From assembly GCA_017979445.1 (NCBI GenBank), contig CM030715.1:32113756-32177755 (forward strand): 64,000 nucleotides of DNA, written 5' to 3'. Shown here piece after piece: positions 24,182 through 35,722 of this stretch; positions within the stretch are counted from its first letter, which is position 1, and every line of letters begins with the position of its first letter. The notes below the pieces were generated by a model that did no database searches, had not been told where the DNA came from, and saw only the letters and a list, made by a program, of their open reading frames with translations. The position numbers and the translations under genes were made by a program. The stretch is from Akebia trifoliata (Eukaryota; Streptophyta; Magnoliopsida; Ranunculales; Lardizabalaceae).

Positions 24182-27100
24182 AAACTTGATTTGTGACTCC
24201 AAGAATACCTTGTAATTTGGTAAAAGCTTCTCTCTTGAGTGGCTTGGTAAATATGTCTGCTACTTGATCTTGAGATTTTACGAATTCCAACCTTACTTCC
24301 TTTCTTCCAATGCATTCTCGTATATAATGATAACGAGTGTCGATATGCTTACTTCTTTCATGAAAGACAGGATTCTTTGCTAGTGCGAGTGCTGACTTGT
24401 TGTCAACACGAATCTCGACAGGCTTTTCTTGTGGTAAATTCAATTCTTTCAACAAGTTTCTTAGCCAGATAGCATGACAAACACATGATGTTGCAGCAAC
24501 ATATTCGGCTTCACAAGTTGATAGTGTGACGATTGGTTGCTTCTTTGACATCCAAGTGAAAGCAGTGTTTCCCATAAAGAACACAAATCCGGTGGTGCTC
24601 TTTCTATCATCCAAGTCTCCACCCCAATCGCTATCACTATATCCAACTATCTCATAATTGTTAGAAGATGAATAAAACAAGCCATAGTTGGTTGTACCTT
24701 TGATGTACCGAAGTATTCTCTTTGCAGTCTTGAAATGGGTTGTTGTTGGAGCTTCCAGGTAGCGACTAACGATTCCAACGGCATAGAGAATATCCGGCCT
24801 AGTACAAGTTAGGTAGCGCAAACTTCCAATAAGACTTTTATAGAGAGTTGGGTCCACCTTTTCTCCTTCATCATGCTTTGACAACTTGATTCCACATTCC
24901 ATCGGCGTGCCAACTGGATTAGAGTCATTCATCTTGAACTTCTTAAGCACTTCCTTAGCATAGCCTTCTTGAGTAATGAAGATGCCTTTGTCCTTTTGCT
25001 TTACTTCAATGCCGAGGTAGTAAGACATGAGCCCAAGGTCTGTCATCTCGAACTCTTTCGCCATTTCTTTCTTGAACTCCTCAAACATACTCGGGTTGCT
25101 ACCTGTGAAGATCAAGTCATCCACATACAAGCATACAATCAAAATATCTCCATTTTTAACTTTGATATAGAGTGCATGCTCATATGGACACTTGGTGAAA
25201 TTCTTATCTTGAAAGTACTTGTCAATTCGAGTATTCCAAGCTCTCGGCGCTTGCTTTAGGCCATATAAAGCCTTCTTCAACCTCAAAACTTTATCTTCAT
25301 GTCCTTTTACTTCATAGCCCAATGGTTGCTCGATGTAGACTTCTTCTTCAAGGAAACCATTTAAGAAGGCGGACTTTACATCCATTTGGTAGATCTTCCA
25401 TCTATTTTGGGCTGCCAAAGAAATTATTAATCTAACGGTTTCAAGACGAGCAACAGGAGCAAATACCTCATCATAGTCAATGCCTTCTCTTTGACTATAG
25501 CCTTTAGCCACTAATCTTGCTTTGTATCTCTCCACGTCTCCTTTAGCATTCTTCTTCGTCTTGTACACCCATTTTACTCCGATCGCTTTGTGTCCTTGTG
25601 GAAGTGTAGCTAGCTCCCATGTGTTGTTCTTTGTGATTGAATTGATTTCTTCATCCATAGCGTCTTTCCATTTCTTGTTTTCTACCGCTTCTTGGTAGCT
25701 TAGAGGTTCACAATCACCAAAGAGACACAAAAGAGTGATATCATTTTGATTTTCGGTTACCTCATAAAGTTCTTGTAAGCTTCTTAAGCGTGGCGTCTTC
25801 TCATTAGAACTTTCACTTGATGACGAATCTTCATGCAGGTTTCCGGTTGGTGAGATCGGTGGAGTAGTAGGCTCTCGAAGTTCTTGTCTTGTCTCTTCCA
25901 TCCTTGGTTGCTCCATTTCTTCTTCTTCTTCAAAGTAAGGAAGAAAATCATACTCGTCTTCTTGTGTGTTCCAATCCCAAGAATCTTCTTCATTGAACTC
26001 TACATCACGACTAATGAGAATTTTGCCGGTAATTGGGTTGTACAACTTGTAGCCTTTGGATCTTGAGTCATAGCCAATGAATACGTACTTCTCACTTTTG
26101 TCGTCGAGCTTGGTTCTCTTTTCATCAGGCACATGAACATAAGCAACACTTCCAAAGACTTTGAGGTGAGAAATTCCGGGCTTTCTTCCACTCCATGCTT
26201 CTTGTGGTGTCTTCTCATACACACTTCTTGTTGGAGAGCGATTTGCCAAGTAGACTGCACAAGCCACCGCTTCGGCCCAAAACTCCTTGGGCATTCTTTT
26301 GCTTTTGAGCATGCTACGAGCCATGTTGAGTATGGTTCGATTCTTCCTCTCCGCCACTCCATTTTGTTGGGGGGATCTCGGCACCGTTAAGGGACGACGA
26401 ATTCCATGATCTTCGCAGTACTTTTGAAACTCGTTTGATGTGAATTCTCCTCCTCGATCAGATCTCATGGCCTTAATCGCAAGACCGCTTTCTTTCTCAA
26501 CAAGGGCTTTGAACTTCTTGAAATTCTCGAACACCTCCGACTTCTCCTTTAGGAAATAAGCCCACGTTTTCCTTGAAAAATCATCAATGAAAAGGAGAAA
26601 GTATTTGCTCTTACCAAAAGAGTTTGGTTTAATTGGTCCACAAACATCGGTGTGTACGAGCTCGAGCGGCTTTGTAGCTCTTGATGATGACTCCTTCGGA
26701 AAGCTTCTCCGGGATTGCTTCCCAAGCAAACATCCTTCGCAAAGCTGATCGGGTTGGTTGATGCATGGTAGACCTCTCACCATCTCCTTCTTTTCCAAAA
26801 GTTCGAGCCCGCCAAAATTGAGGTGTCCAAAGCGTAAATGCCATAGCCATGATGAGTCATTATAGCAAGCTTTTAGACACATTGGAACATCGTATTGAAT
26901 GTTCAAGAGGAACATTCTATTTTTTGACATGGGCACCTTGGCAATCAAATTACTTTTACTGTCTCTTAAGAAAAGGTTATTTTCTTTTAAGTGAATATCA
27001 TACCCTTTCTCTAGCAATTGACCCAAACTCAAAATATTATTCTTCATGTTGGGCACAAAATAAACATTTGAGATGAATTGATGGCCTCCATTTTTTAAGC

Positions 27101-28280
27101 GTATGAGAATTTTACCTTTGCCTTCCACGGGTATTTTTGATTCATCTCCAAAGGAGACATTCCCTCTTACCGCTTCATTGAGCTCCACGAACATTTTTCT
27201 TTGTCCACACATGTGATTGCTAGCGCCGGTGTCAAGATACCATCTATTTTCTTGGCCTTCATCTTTGTCTTTGCAAGCTAGCAGCAACGTACCTTCTTCT
27301 CTACCTTTATCTTCGATGAAATTGGCCTTTTCTTCGACCTTGCTTGGCAATCTACACTCGGAGGCATAGTGACCGAACTTATTGCAATTATAGCATTTGA
27401 TGTGAGATTTGTCGTTCCTTGACCATGAGTTGTTTCTTCTTCCGTGCCCTCTTGTTGCTTGTGGATTTCGACTTCTTTCTCCGTTGTTGAAGTAATTAGA
27501 GTTGTTGGAATTGTTGAAGTTGTTGTTGAAGCCGCCCCTTCCTTCTCTTCCTCGTCCACGTCCACGTCCTTGGCCACGTCCTCTTCCTCTTTGATTTCTA
27601 TTATTTCCAAAATTTTCTTCCTTCAAGTTGAGTTGTAGTAGTTGCTCTATAGTCTCCTTTTGCTTCTTTTTTCTTTTTTGTTTTTCCTCATAGGCTTGTA
27701 AAGAACCCATGAGTTGCTCAACGGTCATGGTTTCTAAATTTTTATTTTCTTCAATGTTCGTAGCAATGAATTCAAAATTTGGATTCAAAGTACGAAGAAT
27801 TTTCTCCATAACTTTCACTTCACTAATATCTTCACCATTTCTTCTTAGTTGATTAACAATGGCCAATACTCTAGCAAAATAATCAGAAATTAATTCAGAT
27901 TCCTCCATGAATAAAAGTTCAAACTCACCTCTAAGAGTTTGAAGACGAATCTTTTTAACTTGCTCGACTCCTTTGTTGCAAGTTTGAAGCTTCTCCCACG
28001 CTTCTTTGGCCGTAGTTGCATTTGAGATCTTCTCGAATGCATCTTCATCTACTGCTTGATAGATGAGATAGAGAGCTTTCTTGTCTCTCTTTCTTGAATC
28101 CCTCAAGGCTTCCCGTTGGGTTTGGGAAAGAGCAACATCGTCTTGCTCCTTATGGCCTTTCTCGACAACTTCCCACACATCTTGAGCTCCTAGTAGCGCC
28201 TTCATCTTGATACTCCAATTGTCATAGTTGCTCTTGGTGAGCATTGGAACTTGGAAGGGGACCATTCCTCCACTTGCCAT
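24180..28280 (-). CDS. Copia III gag-pol polyprotein, 1366 aa, intact
   Basis: A single frame encodes all copia functions in order, before self-cleavage. These are an N-terminal gag of the UBN2/DUF4219 type (residues about 1-240), an RGRGRG-rich nucleic-acid binding stretch, and a CCHC knuckle CYNCNKFGHYASEC (about 294-307). The aspartic protease is WYLDTGASNHMCG (about 347-359). Integrase has an HHCC zinc domain (about 480-520) and DDE residues in HTDVCG, RSDRGGEF and NGVAERKN (about 541-645). Reverse transcriptase has CLYVDDLIF (about 1049-1057). RNase H has YSDSDWGGDLDDRKSTTGF and ends in ADIFTKPL (about 1340). Compared with copia II, every catalytic motif is retained. The lineage within copia was not assigned. 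Confidence 0.96.
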   Translation of the reverse strand: MASGGMVPFQVPMLTKSNYDNWSIKMKALLGAQDVWEVVEKGHKEQDDVALSQTQREALRDSRKRDKKALYLIYQAVDEDAFEKISNATTAKEAWEKLQTCNKGVEQVKKIRLQTLRGEFELLFMEESELISDYFARVLAIVNQLRRNGEDISEVKVMEKILRTLNPNFEFIATNIEENKNLETMTVEQLMGSLQAYEEKQKRKKKQKETIEQLLQLNLKEENFGNNRNQRGRGRGQGRGRGRGREGRGGFNNNFNNSNNSNYFNNGERSRNPQATRGHGRRNNSWSRNDKSHIKCYNCNKFGHYASECRLPSKVEEKANFIEDKGREEGTLLLACKDKDEGQENRWYLDTGASNHMCGQRKMFVELNEAVRGNVSFGDESKIPVEGKGKILIRLKNGGHQFISNVYFVPNMKNNILSLGQLLEKGYDIHLKENNLFLRDSKSNLIAKVPMSKNRMFLLNIQYDVPMCLKACYNDSSWLWHLRFGHLNFGGLELLEKKEMVRGLPCINQPDQLCEGCLLGKQSRRSFPKESSSRATKPLELVHTDVCGPIKPNSFGKSKYFLLFIDDFSRKTWAYFLKEKSEVFENFKKFKALVEKESGLAIKAMRSDRGGEFTSNEFQKYCEDHGIRRPLTVPRSPQQNGVAERKNRTILNMARSMLKSKRMPKEFWAEAVACAVYLANRSPTRSVYEKTPQEAWSGRKPGISHLKVFGSVAYVHVPDEKRTKLDDKSEKYVFIGYDSRSKGYKLYNPITGKILISRDVEFNEEDSWDWNTQEDEYDFLPYFEEEEEMEQPRMEETRQELREPTTPPISPTGNLHEDSSSSESSNEKTPRLRSLQELYEVTENQNDITLLCLFGDCEPLSYQEAVENKKWKDAMDEEINSITKNNTWELATLPQGHKAIGVKWVYKTKKNAKGDVERYKARLVAKGYSQREGIDYDEVFAPVARLETVRLIISLAAQNRWKIYQMDVKSAFLNGFLEEEVYIEQPLGYEVKGHEDKVLRLKKALYGLKQAPRAWNTRIDKYFQDKNFTKCPYEHALYIKVKNGDILIVCLYVDDLIFTGSNPSMFEEFKKEMAKEFEMTDLGLMSYYLGIEVKQKDKGIFITQEGYAKEVLKKFKMNDSNPVGTPMECGIKLSKHDEGEKVDPTLYKSLIGSLRYLTCTRPDILYAVGIVSRYLEAPTTTHFKTAKRILRYIKGTTNYGLFYSSSNNYEIVGYSDSDWGGDLDDRKSTTGFVFFMGNTAFTWMSKKQPIVTLSTCEAEYVAATSCVCHAIWLRNLLKELNLPQEKPVEIRVDNKSALALAKNPVFHERSKHIDTRYHYIRECIGRKEVRLEFVKSQDQVADIFTKPLKREAFTKLQGILGVTNQV

Positions 28281-28300
28281 TTTTCTTCACGAACCTGGCT

Positions 28301-28312
28301 GCTCTGATACCA
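28301..28312 (-). other. Primer binding site of copia III
   Basis: The minus strand reads TGGTATCAGAGC, complementary to the 3' end of plant initiator methionine tRNA. It lies three bases inside the 5' LTR. This is the usual minus-strand primer site of plant copia elements. Confidence 0.92.
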
Positions 28313-28315
28313 CTT

Positions 28316-28681
28316 TGTTGGGAATTAAAGAGAAAATTGGAGAGAATAATTTTGGATGGAAGAGGTTTTTTTATTATTGAACTCAACTTGATCTTTTTGG
28401 ATTATACAAAATGGTGGGAGAACATCTCTATTTATAGGACTCTATGGACAATTCTAGATACACCATAAAATAACTTAGATTATTCTAGATACTTCCTATA
28501 TACCAATTAATAAATGAGTGTTTCTAGAAAATACAAGAGTATTTCTAGTGACTCTAGTAAATAAAAGAAAATTCTAGAAACTCTAGCAATTACAAGATAA
28601 TTCTAGAAACTCTAGCAATTACAAGAAAATTCTAGAAACTCTAGAGACAAACTATGATAAATCAAGTTTATTATTTCAACA
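28316..28681 (-). repeat. 5' LTR of copia III
   Basis: 366 bp, nearly identical to 23807-24172. It should hold the element promoter, read on the minus strand. Confidence 0.97.
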
Positions 28682-28686
28682 GTATG

Positions 28687-30614
28687 CTGTAAAAGAAAAT
28701 TTGTAAGATTGCTAATTATACCTAAAGATATGTGCCTGATCACTATTACAAGTCGAAATACTTGAAAGAAAGATAGTCCAAAATTGATTTGAAGTTACAA
28801 AAGAAGAAAAAAAATGACATAGACTCTTCAGTTATCTTTGTGAGAAAATTAACAATTATGTACCCACTAACATATATGATGGGTTAATCTCCAAAAGGGC
28901 ATATAATCAGAAAATTCAATTGGAAAGGTCTAGTGGGTCTTAGCATTATCAAGCTTAATATAAGAGAATTTGATAAACTTGGGGGTTTGGGGGTTCAACT
29001 CAAAACTAATTAGCCATGAGTGGAGAGGCCCATGAGCTTATAAAAGGAGAGACGAGGCAATGAGTGTCCAAAGTGGGACTAAACTCGACAGAATTATTAT
29101 AACTACTAAACACTTCATGTTATTCTAAGGAATTTCGGGAACTATGCAATCGGTTATTCAGGTTGAGATTAGATGGATTATCAGGTCAACCGAATAACTG
29201 GTTTAGTATACTGGTGCCATTTCTTGAAAAATCTTGAAGCGGTCATGGAGATCATGATCTACTATGGAAGCAGAATATATAATTTGTTTTGAAGTTGCTA
29301 AACAAACTATGTTGCTAAGCAGATGCTCATACTTTTCTAAAAGGCTGTGAAAATTGATTCAGTGTCTAATGTCCATACATAGAAGCTGAGGATCAGACAA
29401 GCCCTCGTCTGGCATCATAGACATTCATTTTGTTTGCTCTCGAAATAAAATGGCAAGTATACGCTTTTTTTTTTATCGGTAAGCTGGGGTTAGAGGGGTC
29501 CTCCCTTTTTATTAATTCTTCTCTTTCTTACATAATTACAAGTCAAGTCTTCGAGAAGAATTTTCTCAAGTTTACGCAATTTATACGTGTGAACTTCTAT
29601 TTTACATATTCTATTAAATTTTTAACTGACTAAAATATTATTACGAAATTAATTCATTTCCAAAACTATCTGAAATAAGCATTAAAGTCAAAATTTGATA
29701 ACTTGCGTTGGACTGGGACATATATTAATTTGTTACAGTATTCTCCCTCTAAGAAGACATGGTCTTAGTAACCAGAGCAGTTGGGGGAATGGGACCATGG
29801 GTGCACCAAGTTCAAAATATTATAGGGCTTGGAGTGTCTTTGGAGCATTGTCTACATGTTTATTGTGCATCAACTTTATACAATCCTTCTAATCCATTTC
29901 AAATATGAACTTGATTATTTTATAGATGGCCTCAGCAATTATTCAAAAAATGAGCTACACACGAGTGTAATTACAAGAAACATATCAAATATAATACATG
30001 CAAGCTCATGAGAGATATATCATGCCTCAACAATAATTAAAAAATTTCCAGTAGAAGAAAATTCTTTTGCCCTACATTATAAACAATACAGTTTTATCTT
30101 TCACAATTGATTTTCTTATATTAGTTCTTGAAAAGGACAATTATGATTCCATTTTTTTTCAATGGCTGAGTTACATTTCTACTCATCCCCTCTCCAATAT
30201 TGCTTGGTTGCAATTCTTTTATAATTGCTGTGGTTTGACTAGTATCACCAATGTTGCTCTTCTAATGATATTTTACAACCCACAATTAGCTAGCACCAAA
30301 CAGCCCTTCATAGATATCTTTAAATGGATATCTAATGTGTTTTTAACCTTTTTTTTTTTTTTTTTTGGTATTTTTAATGTTTCAGATAGATTTTGTAATT
30401 TTGTCTTATAACAATATTGCCTGTCCTGTAAATAATAATACACAATATTTAATTATATTAATTGCCTATGAATACATAAGAGAAATAAGATTTTTATGTA
30501 ATTTGTTAACATAATCTCAAACATCATAATATGGAGACTTGGTGGGTAAAGAAATGATTATTAAAATGTGAATGCTTGCAATCATGCAATGAGGTCAAAT
30601 GATGGTCTACTAAG
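28687..30614. other. bHLH-unit spacer; LINE tail at about 29462-29560
   Basis: 29110-29300 resembles 33940-34070 and 28790-28900 resembles 33770-33860, so this is the distal part of the first bHLH unit. A LINE-like tail on the minus strand starts at a T-run (29466-29475), followed by ATCGGTAAGCTGGGG as in the tails at 45640 and 53695. Short frames such as 30067-30411 have no recognisable domain. Confidence 0.5.
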
Positions 30615-30740
30615 TGTGAACGCAGTTCAAGTTCCCATCTTGTATAAAATGTACAGTATTAGAAAAAGTGCAGATCCTGCACTCCAGGGAGTTGGAAGCC
30701 ACCAACCTCCAGGTCACCTCTAATTTCTACGTGGCACAGT
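30615..30740 (+). promoter_or_regulatory. Second copy of the bHLH upstream module
   Basis: It aligns with 12880-13010: TATAAAAT at 30643-30650, then CCAGG..GTTGG..GCCACCAAC and TCTACGTGGC. The G-box is changed to TACGTGGC here. It stands before the dead bHLH copy. Confidence 0.35.
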
Positions 30741-30897
30741 CTCTTGATCTTACATTCTTACTCATCAATGAATTTTTCTAATCTCTTGTTCGATCTAAAC
30801 ACCAAAAATTAGCCTGATTGAAGAATTCAATCATATACAAGCATTTTTTATCACATGTTTGAAAGCCACTTAATAGGTATATATATGTTCATAAAAC

Positions 30898-31600
30898 CCA
30901 TGAGAATAAGAAGATTCAACATACAGAAATAGAGTGGCAAAGAAGACAATAAATGGCTACCCTTTACTCCTCACTTCGATCTATCCTCCCTCTTGAATAT
31001 CGTAAGGTTTACACCATCTTTTATGCACTTTTTGATGTTTTAATCAACTGAATTTTGTTAGATCTGTAAGTTTAGGCTTATCTTATGAACGGTTTGATCA
31101 TATAGACGAAGCGCTTACTTATATAAGGTTCTTACAGAAGAATATCAGAGTTGGATAACAAAAGAGATCAGATGAAGAGATTGTCAAATTCCAGCATTTC
31201 TGATCTTGTTTATGTTCTTCTGACTTTGTGATGGTTCAGCCATGCCGGTCCAATGTAAAGGTTGTGATAAGTAGCAGCTTCATGAGGGATGGGGTGGTGG
31301 TGCCTCTCTCAAGATTGCTGGAAGTATTGGTAGAAGGAGGACTTGGTGTAGTCAACTGTGTTTCAACTAAAGTCAATACAAGGTCATTTTACACTATTCA
31401 GTCTGATGTTACTATAATTCTATCAATGGGCTCTTCCCTGTTTTCTAGGGTTAGGGTTTCATGTAACTTCTACAGCTAATAATAGCTCCTAATTTTTGCA
31501 AGATTACATACAGTTCAGCAATTTGGCAAGCATCATGCATCTGCACTACAACACAAATTGATGGATTTAGTCCAAGCAACGAGTCAGATTCTGTTAATAA
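30898..31600 (+). pseudogene. bHLH copy 2, disabled
   Basis: All three exons are recognisable but broken. Exon 1 lacks the N-terminal part and starts around GAGAATAAGAAGATT; its basic region reads IEWQRRQ followed directly by a TAA stop, then [10 protein letters not shown]. Exon 2 begins near 31105, has a frame-shifted helix 2 (TCTTACAGAAGAATATCAGAG) and a later open piece with [15 protein letters not shown] sequence (31228-31400). Exon 3 remains near 31513-31605. It is closer to copy 3 than to copy 1, sharing the Glu-Trp change in the basic region. Confidence 0.85.
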
Positions 31601-31719
31601 GAATTAATTAGTTCCTTTCTATAAAATAAGAAGGAAGTGCAAATTTCTTCATAATTTCTAATCCTTTTCCTCATCAATTGTTGAGTTAGCACCTCTACTC
31701 ATTACGGATCAACTTTACC

Positions 31720-32010
31720 AAATTTTTTTCTTTTTTGCTAAGCAAGCAAGGTATTGTATTAAGAACAGAAAGAAGAGAAACTTACAAACGCCTGGGGTTC
31801 GGGAGACCCAATTGATCACCAGCAAACGCCTTTCAGGCTAACAAAGGGAAATCAAGAACATTATGAAAAATAAAAGTGGAAAACGTTGAAGAGGTGAAGG
31901 TGGCTAGAGCATCAGCTGTGTTATTAGCTTCTCTGAAGACATGTCTGATGTCCCACCCTATTTGATTCAAAATAGTCAAGGTCTTGTTAAAAAGAAACTC
32001 AAGGTTTCAT
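31720..32010 (-). pseudogene. LINE 3' end with RNase H tail
   Basis: The minus-strand translation contains WDIRHVFREANNTADALA, the hallmark end of the RNase H-like domain of plant L1-type LINEs. It is followed by a short C-terminal part and an A-rich tail (plus-strand T-run at 31721-31737). The 5' side is truncated, as is usual for LINE copies. It lies inside the second bHLH unit. Confidence 0.75.
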
Positions 32011-32764
32011 GGCAACCCTTGCGCTTACTGTTTGCTTTACTAAGATGGCGATGACACCCGAAAAAAATCTCATCTAATTTGATTGTCTGTTTAGACTGGA
32101 ACATGATAAGCTTATGATGTTTTGAGCTTATAATGACAGTGCCCCTTCATGGATCATGATTTTCCTTTGTTTGTCTCTACAGTCTTGTTGTACTGTATAT
32201 TAATTTGTTTTAGTGATTTCCATTCTCCAATTGTTCCTTAATTTCTACACTCTCAAACTAAATTGATGAGAAATAGATGCACCAGTGCTCAAACAAGAGA
32301 TAGCCTCCTTGTAATTCGGCTAGTAAACCTTGCTTTGGTGATTCACTTAATGGGTAAGTTTGATTGTTGTTGAGTATAGTTTCTGTTTGTGTGAGTTTGC
32401 TAAGTAATTAAAACGAAAAAGCTTCTGAAAATTACGTTCCTTGTGAGAGAACTTTCTACATTGAGAGTGGGAAATTACCGTACAACTTTGGGCCTCAGCC
32501 CTTCAAGTCGAGCCCCATCTGCTTGGGAAAAGGTCCCCTTTGGTTTTACTTTTTGAAGCCCAAGCCCAAGTAAGATAAATAGAAATATCCTACAAAAACA
32601 GGTACATATTTTAGAGACAACCTAAGCCACGATTCGCTTGTTTGTAGGATGCCAAGTAATTGAGTGGTGGTCGTGCTTACAATTGTTTTGCTCATCCTTT
32701 GTCTTTTGTTTTCATTTAGGTAGGTGGCCTCCACCTCATTTTTCTGGCCCTTTTGTTATTATAT
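32011..32764. other. 3' flank of bHLH copy 2
   Basis: Non-coding DNA, duplicated relative to 14850-15002 plus 20220-20340, and to 39540-39800. No gene is seen. Confidence 0.5.
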
Positions 32765-33502
32765 ATGCAAACACCGAAGTTCGCTTGGTAATTTGATCAA
32801 ACACCTTTTTAATATTCTATCAAATATCTCTTATGCCAATGAAGGATAAATTTCAAAAAGAAAAAAAATCCAAGAAGTCACCTATATCACTTTCTTCTTC
32901 TAGATCTCAATTTTCCCAACATTTCAAACTCTCCTCTAGAGTTTTCTCTTTTTGGTTTAGCTCTCTTTTTAATGGGGACGGATCATGAGACATATGTAAA
33001 AACAATGTAATACTAATAAATTTTCAAAATATGGGTCAGAGGTTTTGGATTCAGCTGATTTTTGTGAGGATGATCTCTATGATAAGTAGACCACCCTAAA
33101 ATAAAATCAGTCTAATCTGAAACTTCTAACCCCATAAAAAGTGATTTAAAATGTGGATTGTCGATTTTTTACCAATAATTTATAAATCACTTTTGATGGA
33201 TTTACAAGTTTCAGATTGAGCTGATTTTTTGTGAGGACGATCTTCTCATCATAGAGACAATCCTCACAAAAAATCAGCTCAATCCAAAATCTCTAACCCA
33301 TATTTTGAAAAACCATTGTTTTTACATATGTCGCATGATCCGCCTCCCTTCTTAATAAGAATATAACCAAAAAAAAAACAAATTCCTTTTGAAAATAATA
33401 CAAAATGGGTCACTTACATTAGATACAAGCCCAAGTCCAAAAGTAAAACACACTAAGACCGGGCCTAAAAAAAAATTTGAGCCATATCTTCAACGTTTGT
33501 TC
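32765..33502. mobile_element. Solo LTR of the copia IV family, interrupted by a fold-back element
   Basis: 32790-32972 and 33357-33502 together follow the order of the copia IV LTR (40942-41538): TTTGATCAAACACC, GCCAATGAAGGATAAA, AAGTCACCTATATCAC, then after the insert AAATGGGTCACTTACAT, GACCGGGCCTAA and CATATCTTCAAC. No internal region is present, so it is a decayed solo LTR or LTR fragment. Its outer ends are uncertain. Confidence 0.6.
32974..33347. mobile_element. Fold-back element F0 (GGGGACGGATC type) inserted in a solo LTR
   Basis: The termini are inverted: GGGGACGGATCATGAGACAT, then ATGTAAAAACAATG, against CATTGTTTTTACATATG, then CATGATCCGCCTCC. Inside are two hairpin modules with GTGAGGATGATCT and ATCCTCACAAAAAATCAGC. 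The flanks CTTTTTAAT (32965-32973) and CTTCTTAAT (33348-33356) look like a 9-bp target duplication with one mismatch, which would fit a Mutator-like mechanism. This is the one family member seen outside a (TA)n tract, so its flanks are the most telling. Confidence 0.75.
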
Positions 33503-35239
33503 CCTCTTTTCAGTTAATGAAATTTACATGAAAGAAAATAAAAAGCTTAACTCTTTATCTACTAACTATTTACTTTGTTTAGCATATTTATTTGGAGATC
33601 TGTTTATATGCTAGTATGCATGTTTTGGAAAATTTAGTGTGACTTCTTCAGAATATTAAATCTTGTTATATCTTAAAATTACTTGGATCATCTTCGATGG
33701 TTTGCCAAATGATTATGCCGAGCAACATCTTAGGAATGCTCAAAGAAAGGCTGGCCAAATATATTTAAAGTAAAATAATAAATAAATAATATGTAGTCTT
33801 CAGTTATTATTTGAGAGAACTTTAAGCAATGGAACGCACTAACACCTAATGGGCTAAGCACACAAGGCTTGTAATGAAAAATAAAAAATAAAAAATTATA
33901 TGTGCTAATTAAAATTTTCATTTTAATCTATGGGTATTAAGAAACTCTGGAAGGTATTTAGTATTCAAGTCTAGATTGTATGGATTATCAGATCACTCGG
34001 AGAACTGGTTCAGAAGATGGTGCTATTTCTTGAAAATGCTTAAAATGGTTTTGTACATCACAATCTACTACGAAAGGAGAAGCAGAATACCTACACTTTT
34101 TTTTTAAGTTGTTAAATGCATTTTTTAGTTACTAGTGTGGATTAAAGTGATTTATCGCGCTGTCCTTGTTGCTTTAGCTTTATCATCAAGGGGTTCGCTG
34201 CCCCTATGCCCCTGGCATGTCATCAATTAAAAAACATAGTGGGTATAATAGATGAACCGGATGTCTAAGTCACCCTATATTCTATTTTTATAGATTCCCC
34301 TTGTGTGAAAATAGGTGATCACATATAAATATGTAATAGTGTATATTGTTCTGTTCAAGAGTAGTTTGAAAACTTAGAATAAATGTCCAATGGAATATAG
34401 ATCTTTTTAACATTTTTTCATAATTTATTATTTTAATTTTACTCATGTTTTCATGTTTTTCCAAAAAATTTCCTTGCCATTTTACACTCTTACACCGCAT
34501 TAGGCCTAGAAGGCTAGAGAAAAGCACAAAAGCGGAACATGGTTGAGTTTTTAGGAATCAATTTAGAATTTAATATGTCAACTTTTTCTTTCTCTTCTGT
34601 TTTTTTTTTTCTTTTTAGTGGATCCAATTATTTTCTTTCCAAACCTTTGTTAGTTTAATTAGTAATTCTAAACAAGTACATCTAAATGGATACTCAGGGC
34701 ATTGGAGATCAGATATTACATAATTCTTTCTATAAACTGGGCCTATCATCTGATATTTATTAGTACTAAAGCATGAATGGATTGATTTTCCTGATTTTCT
34801 CTACTCATTTGTCTTGATTATATTTTTTCCATGGTTTGATATCCTCATCACCATATCTAATTTAATAAGGTACTAATAGATACCATAGATTCAACCTTAC
34901 TCAATTAAGGTTATTTTATAATTATTTTTCGGTTAATCATTAAGTTTGAAAATAATTTAATGCTACTAATTTAATTGAAGCTCTAATTCAATGTATCACT
35001 TTACTTAAGAAGGACAACAATCCCAATAAAATATAAAATAATAGATATTCTTCAGTAGAATGTCTCTAAAAGCCTTAGCCAAAGCAATTCATTAATATAA
35101 ACTAAGGCAGATGCTCATACTATTATATAATGTTGTGAGAACAGATCCAATGTGATGTAACAGACATTTTCATTGATGTCGAATTAAGTAATTATCAAAT
35201 AATTTATGCGAAACAACTTTTTCCCCAGAAGAATGAGTA
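33503..35239. other. Spacer of the second bHLH unit
   Basis: No gene is recognised. 33770-34070 resembles 28790-29300, so it is part of the tandem unit. The rest is AT-rich and featureless to me. Confidence 0.5.
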
Positions 35240-35722
35240 GGGATGTAAATTCAGGTTGCCCCAGACAAACTCCAAAGGAAAATTTGTGTATTTTTTTGGG
35301 TTTCGATAAAATCAAAACCGACTAAAAGCTGAACACTTTAGTCCCCAACCTAAAGCCAAACCAAAACCAAAATTTTTGGCTCGATTCAAATTTGATTTTG
35401 AATTTATCTAAAGTTTAATTAACCATCTTCTTTTCTTTTTTCTTTTTTTTAAAAAATTTAATTCTTAAATGATATTAAACATTTGGTGGATTGGTACCAT
35501 GGGGGTAGGGAATTAATTTTTTTAAGAAGGAAAAGCACAGTTGGATTACGGTTGGGATTAATTCGTTCCGGTTATATTTTGGTCTTGGTTCAAGTTCCAT
35601 TTGGTTTCTACTAGGTGAAACCAAAATAGGTCTAGGCTCACTTTGGGTTGGTATCAGGCTTGGGTTGGATTTTGGTTTTGGTTCAGGGTTTGGATATGGA
35701 TTCAAATGTAAATCACTCATAA
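35240..35722. mobile_element. Possible decayed hAT-like non-autonomous element
   Basis: It starts TGAGTAGGGATGTAAATTC and ends TTCAAATGTAAATCACTCAT, a plausible but poor inverted pair. The right part is built of GGTT(C/T)-rich repeats, as in the hAT-like elements at 37423 and 58525. The 81-residue minus-strand frame here is proline-rich because of that composition and is not a gene. Confidence 0.35.

Larger units (their letters stand above)
23807..28681 (-). mobile_element. Copia element III: intact, recently inserted Ty1/copia retrotransposon
   Basis: It is 4875 bp with LTRs of 366 bp each (23807-24172 and 28316-28681) and a perfect 5-bp target duplication GTATG (23802-23806 and 28682-28686). 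By eye the LTRs differ by one substitution and two single-T length changes, so insertion is recent. Primer site, polypurine tract and one uninterrupted gag-pol frame are all present. It appears structurally competent; whether it is transcribed cannot be told from sequence. Confidence 0.97.

Noticed and set aside
30067..30411. 114-residue plus-strand frame in the bHLH spacer
   Set aside because: No recognisable domain, no counterpart in the other bHLH units, and it ends in a T-run that encodes poly-Phe.
35475..35720. Proline-rich minus-strand frame of 81 residues
   Set aside because: It is explained by GGTT/GGGTT-type repeats of a probable decayed hAT-like element.
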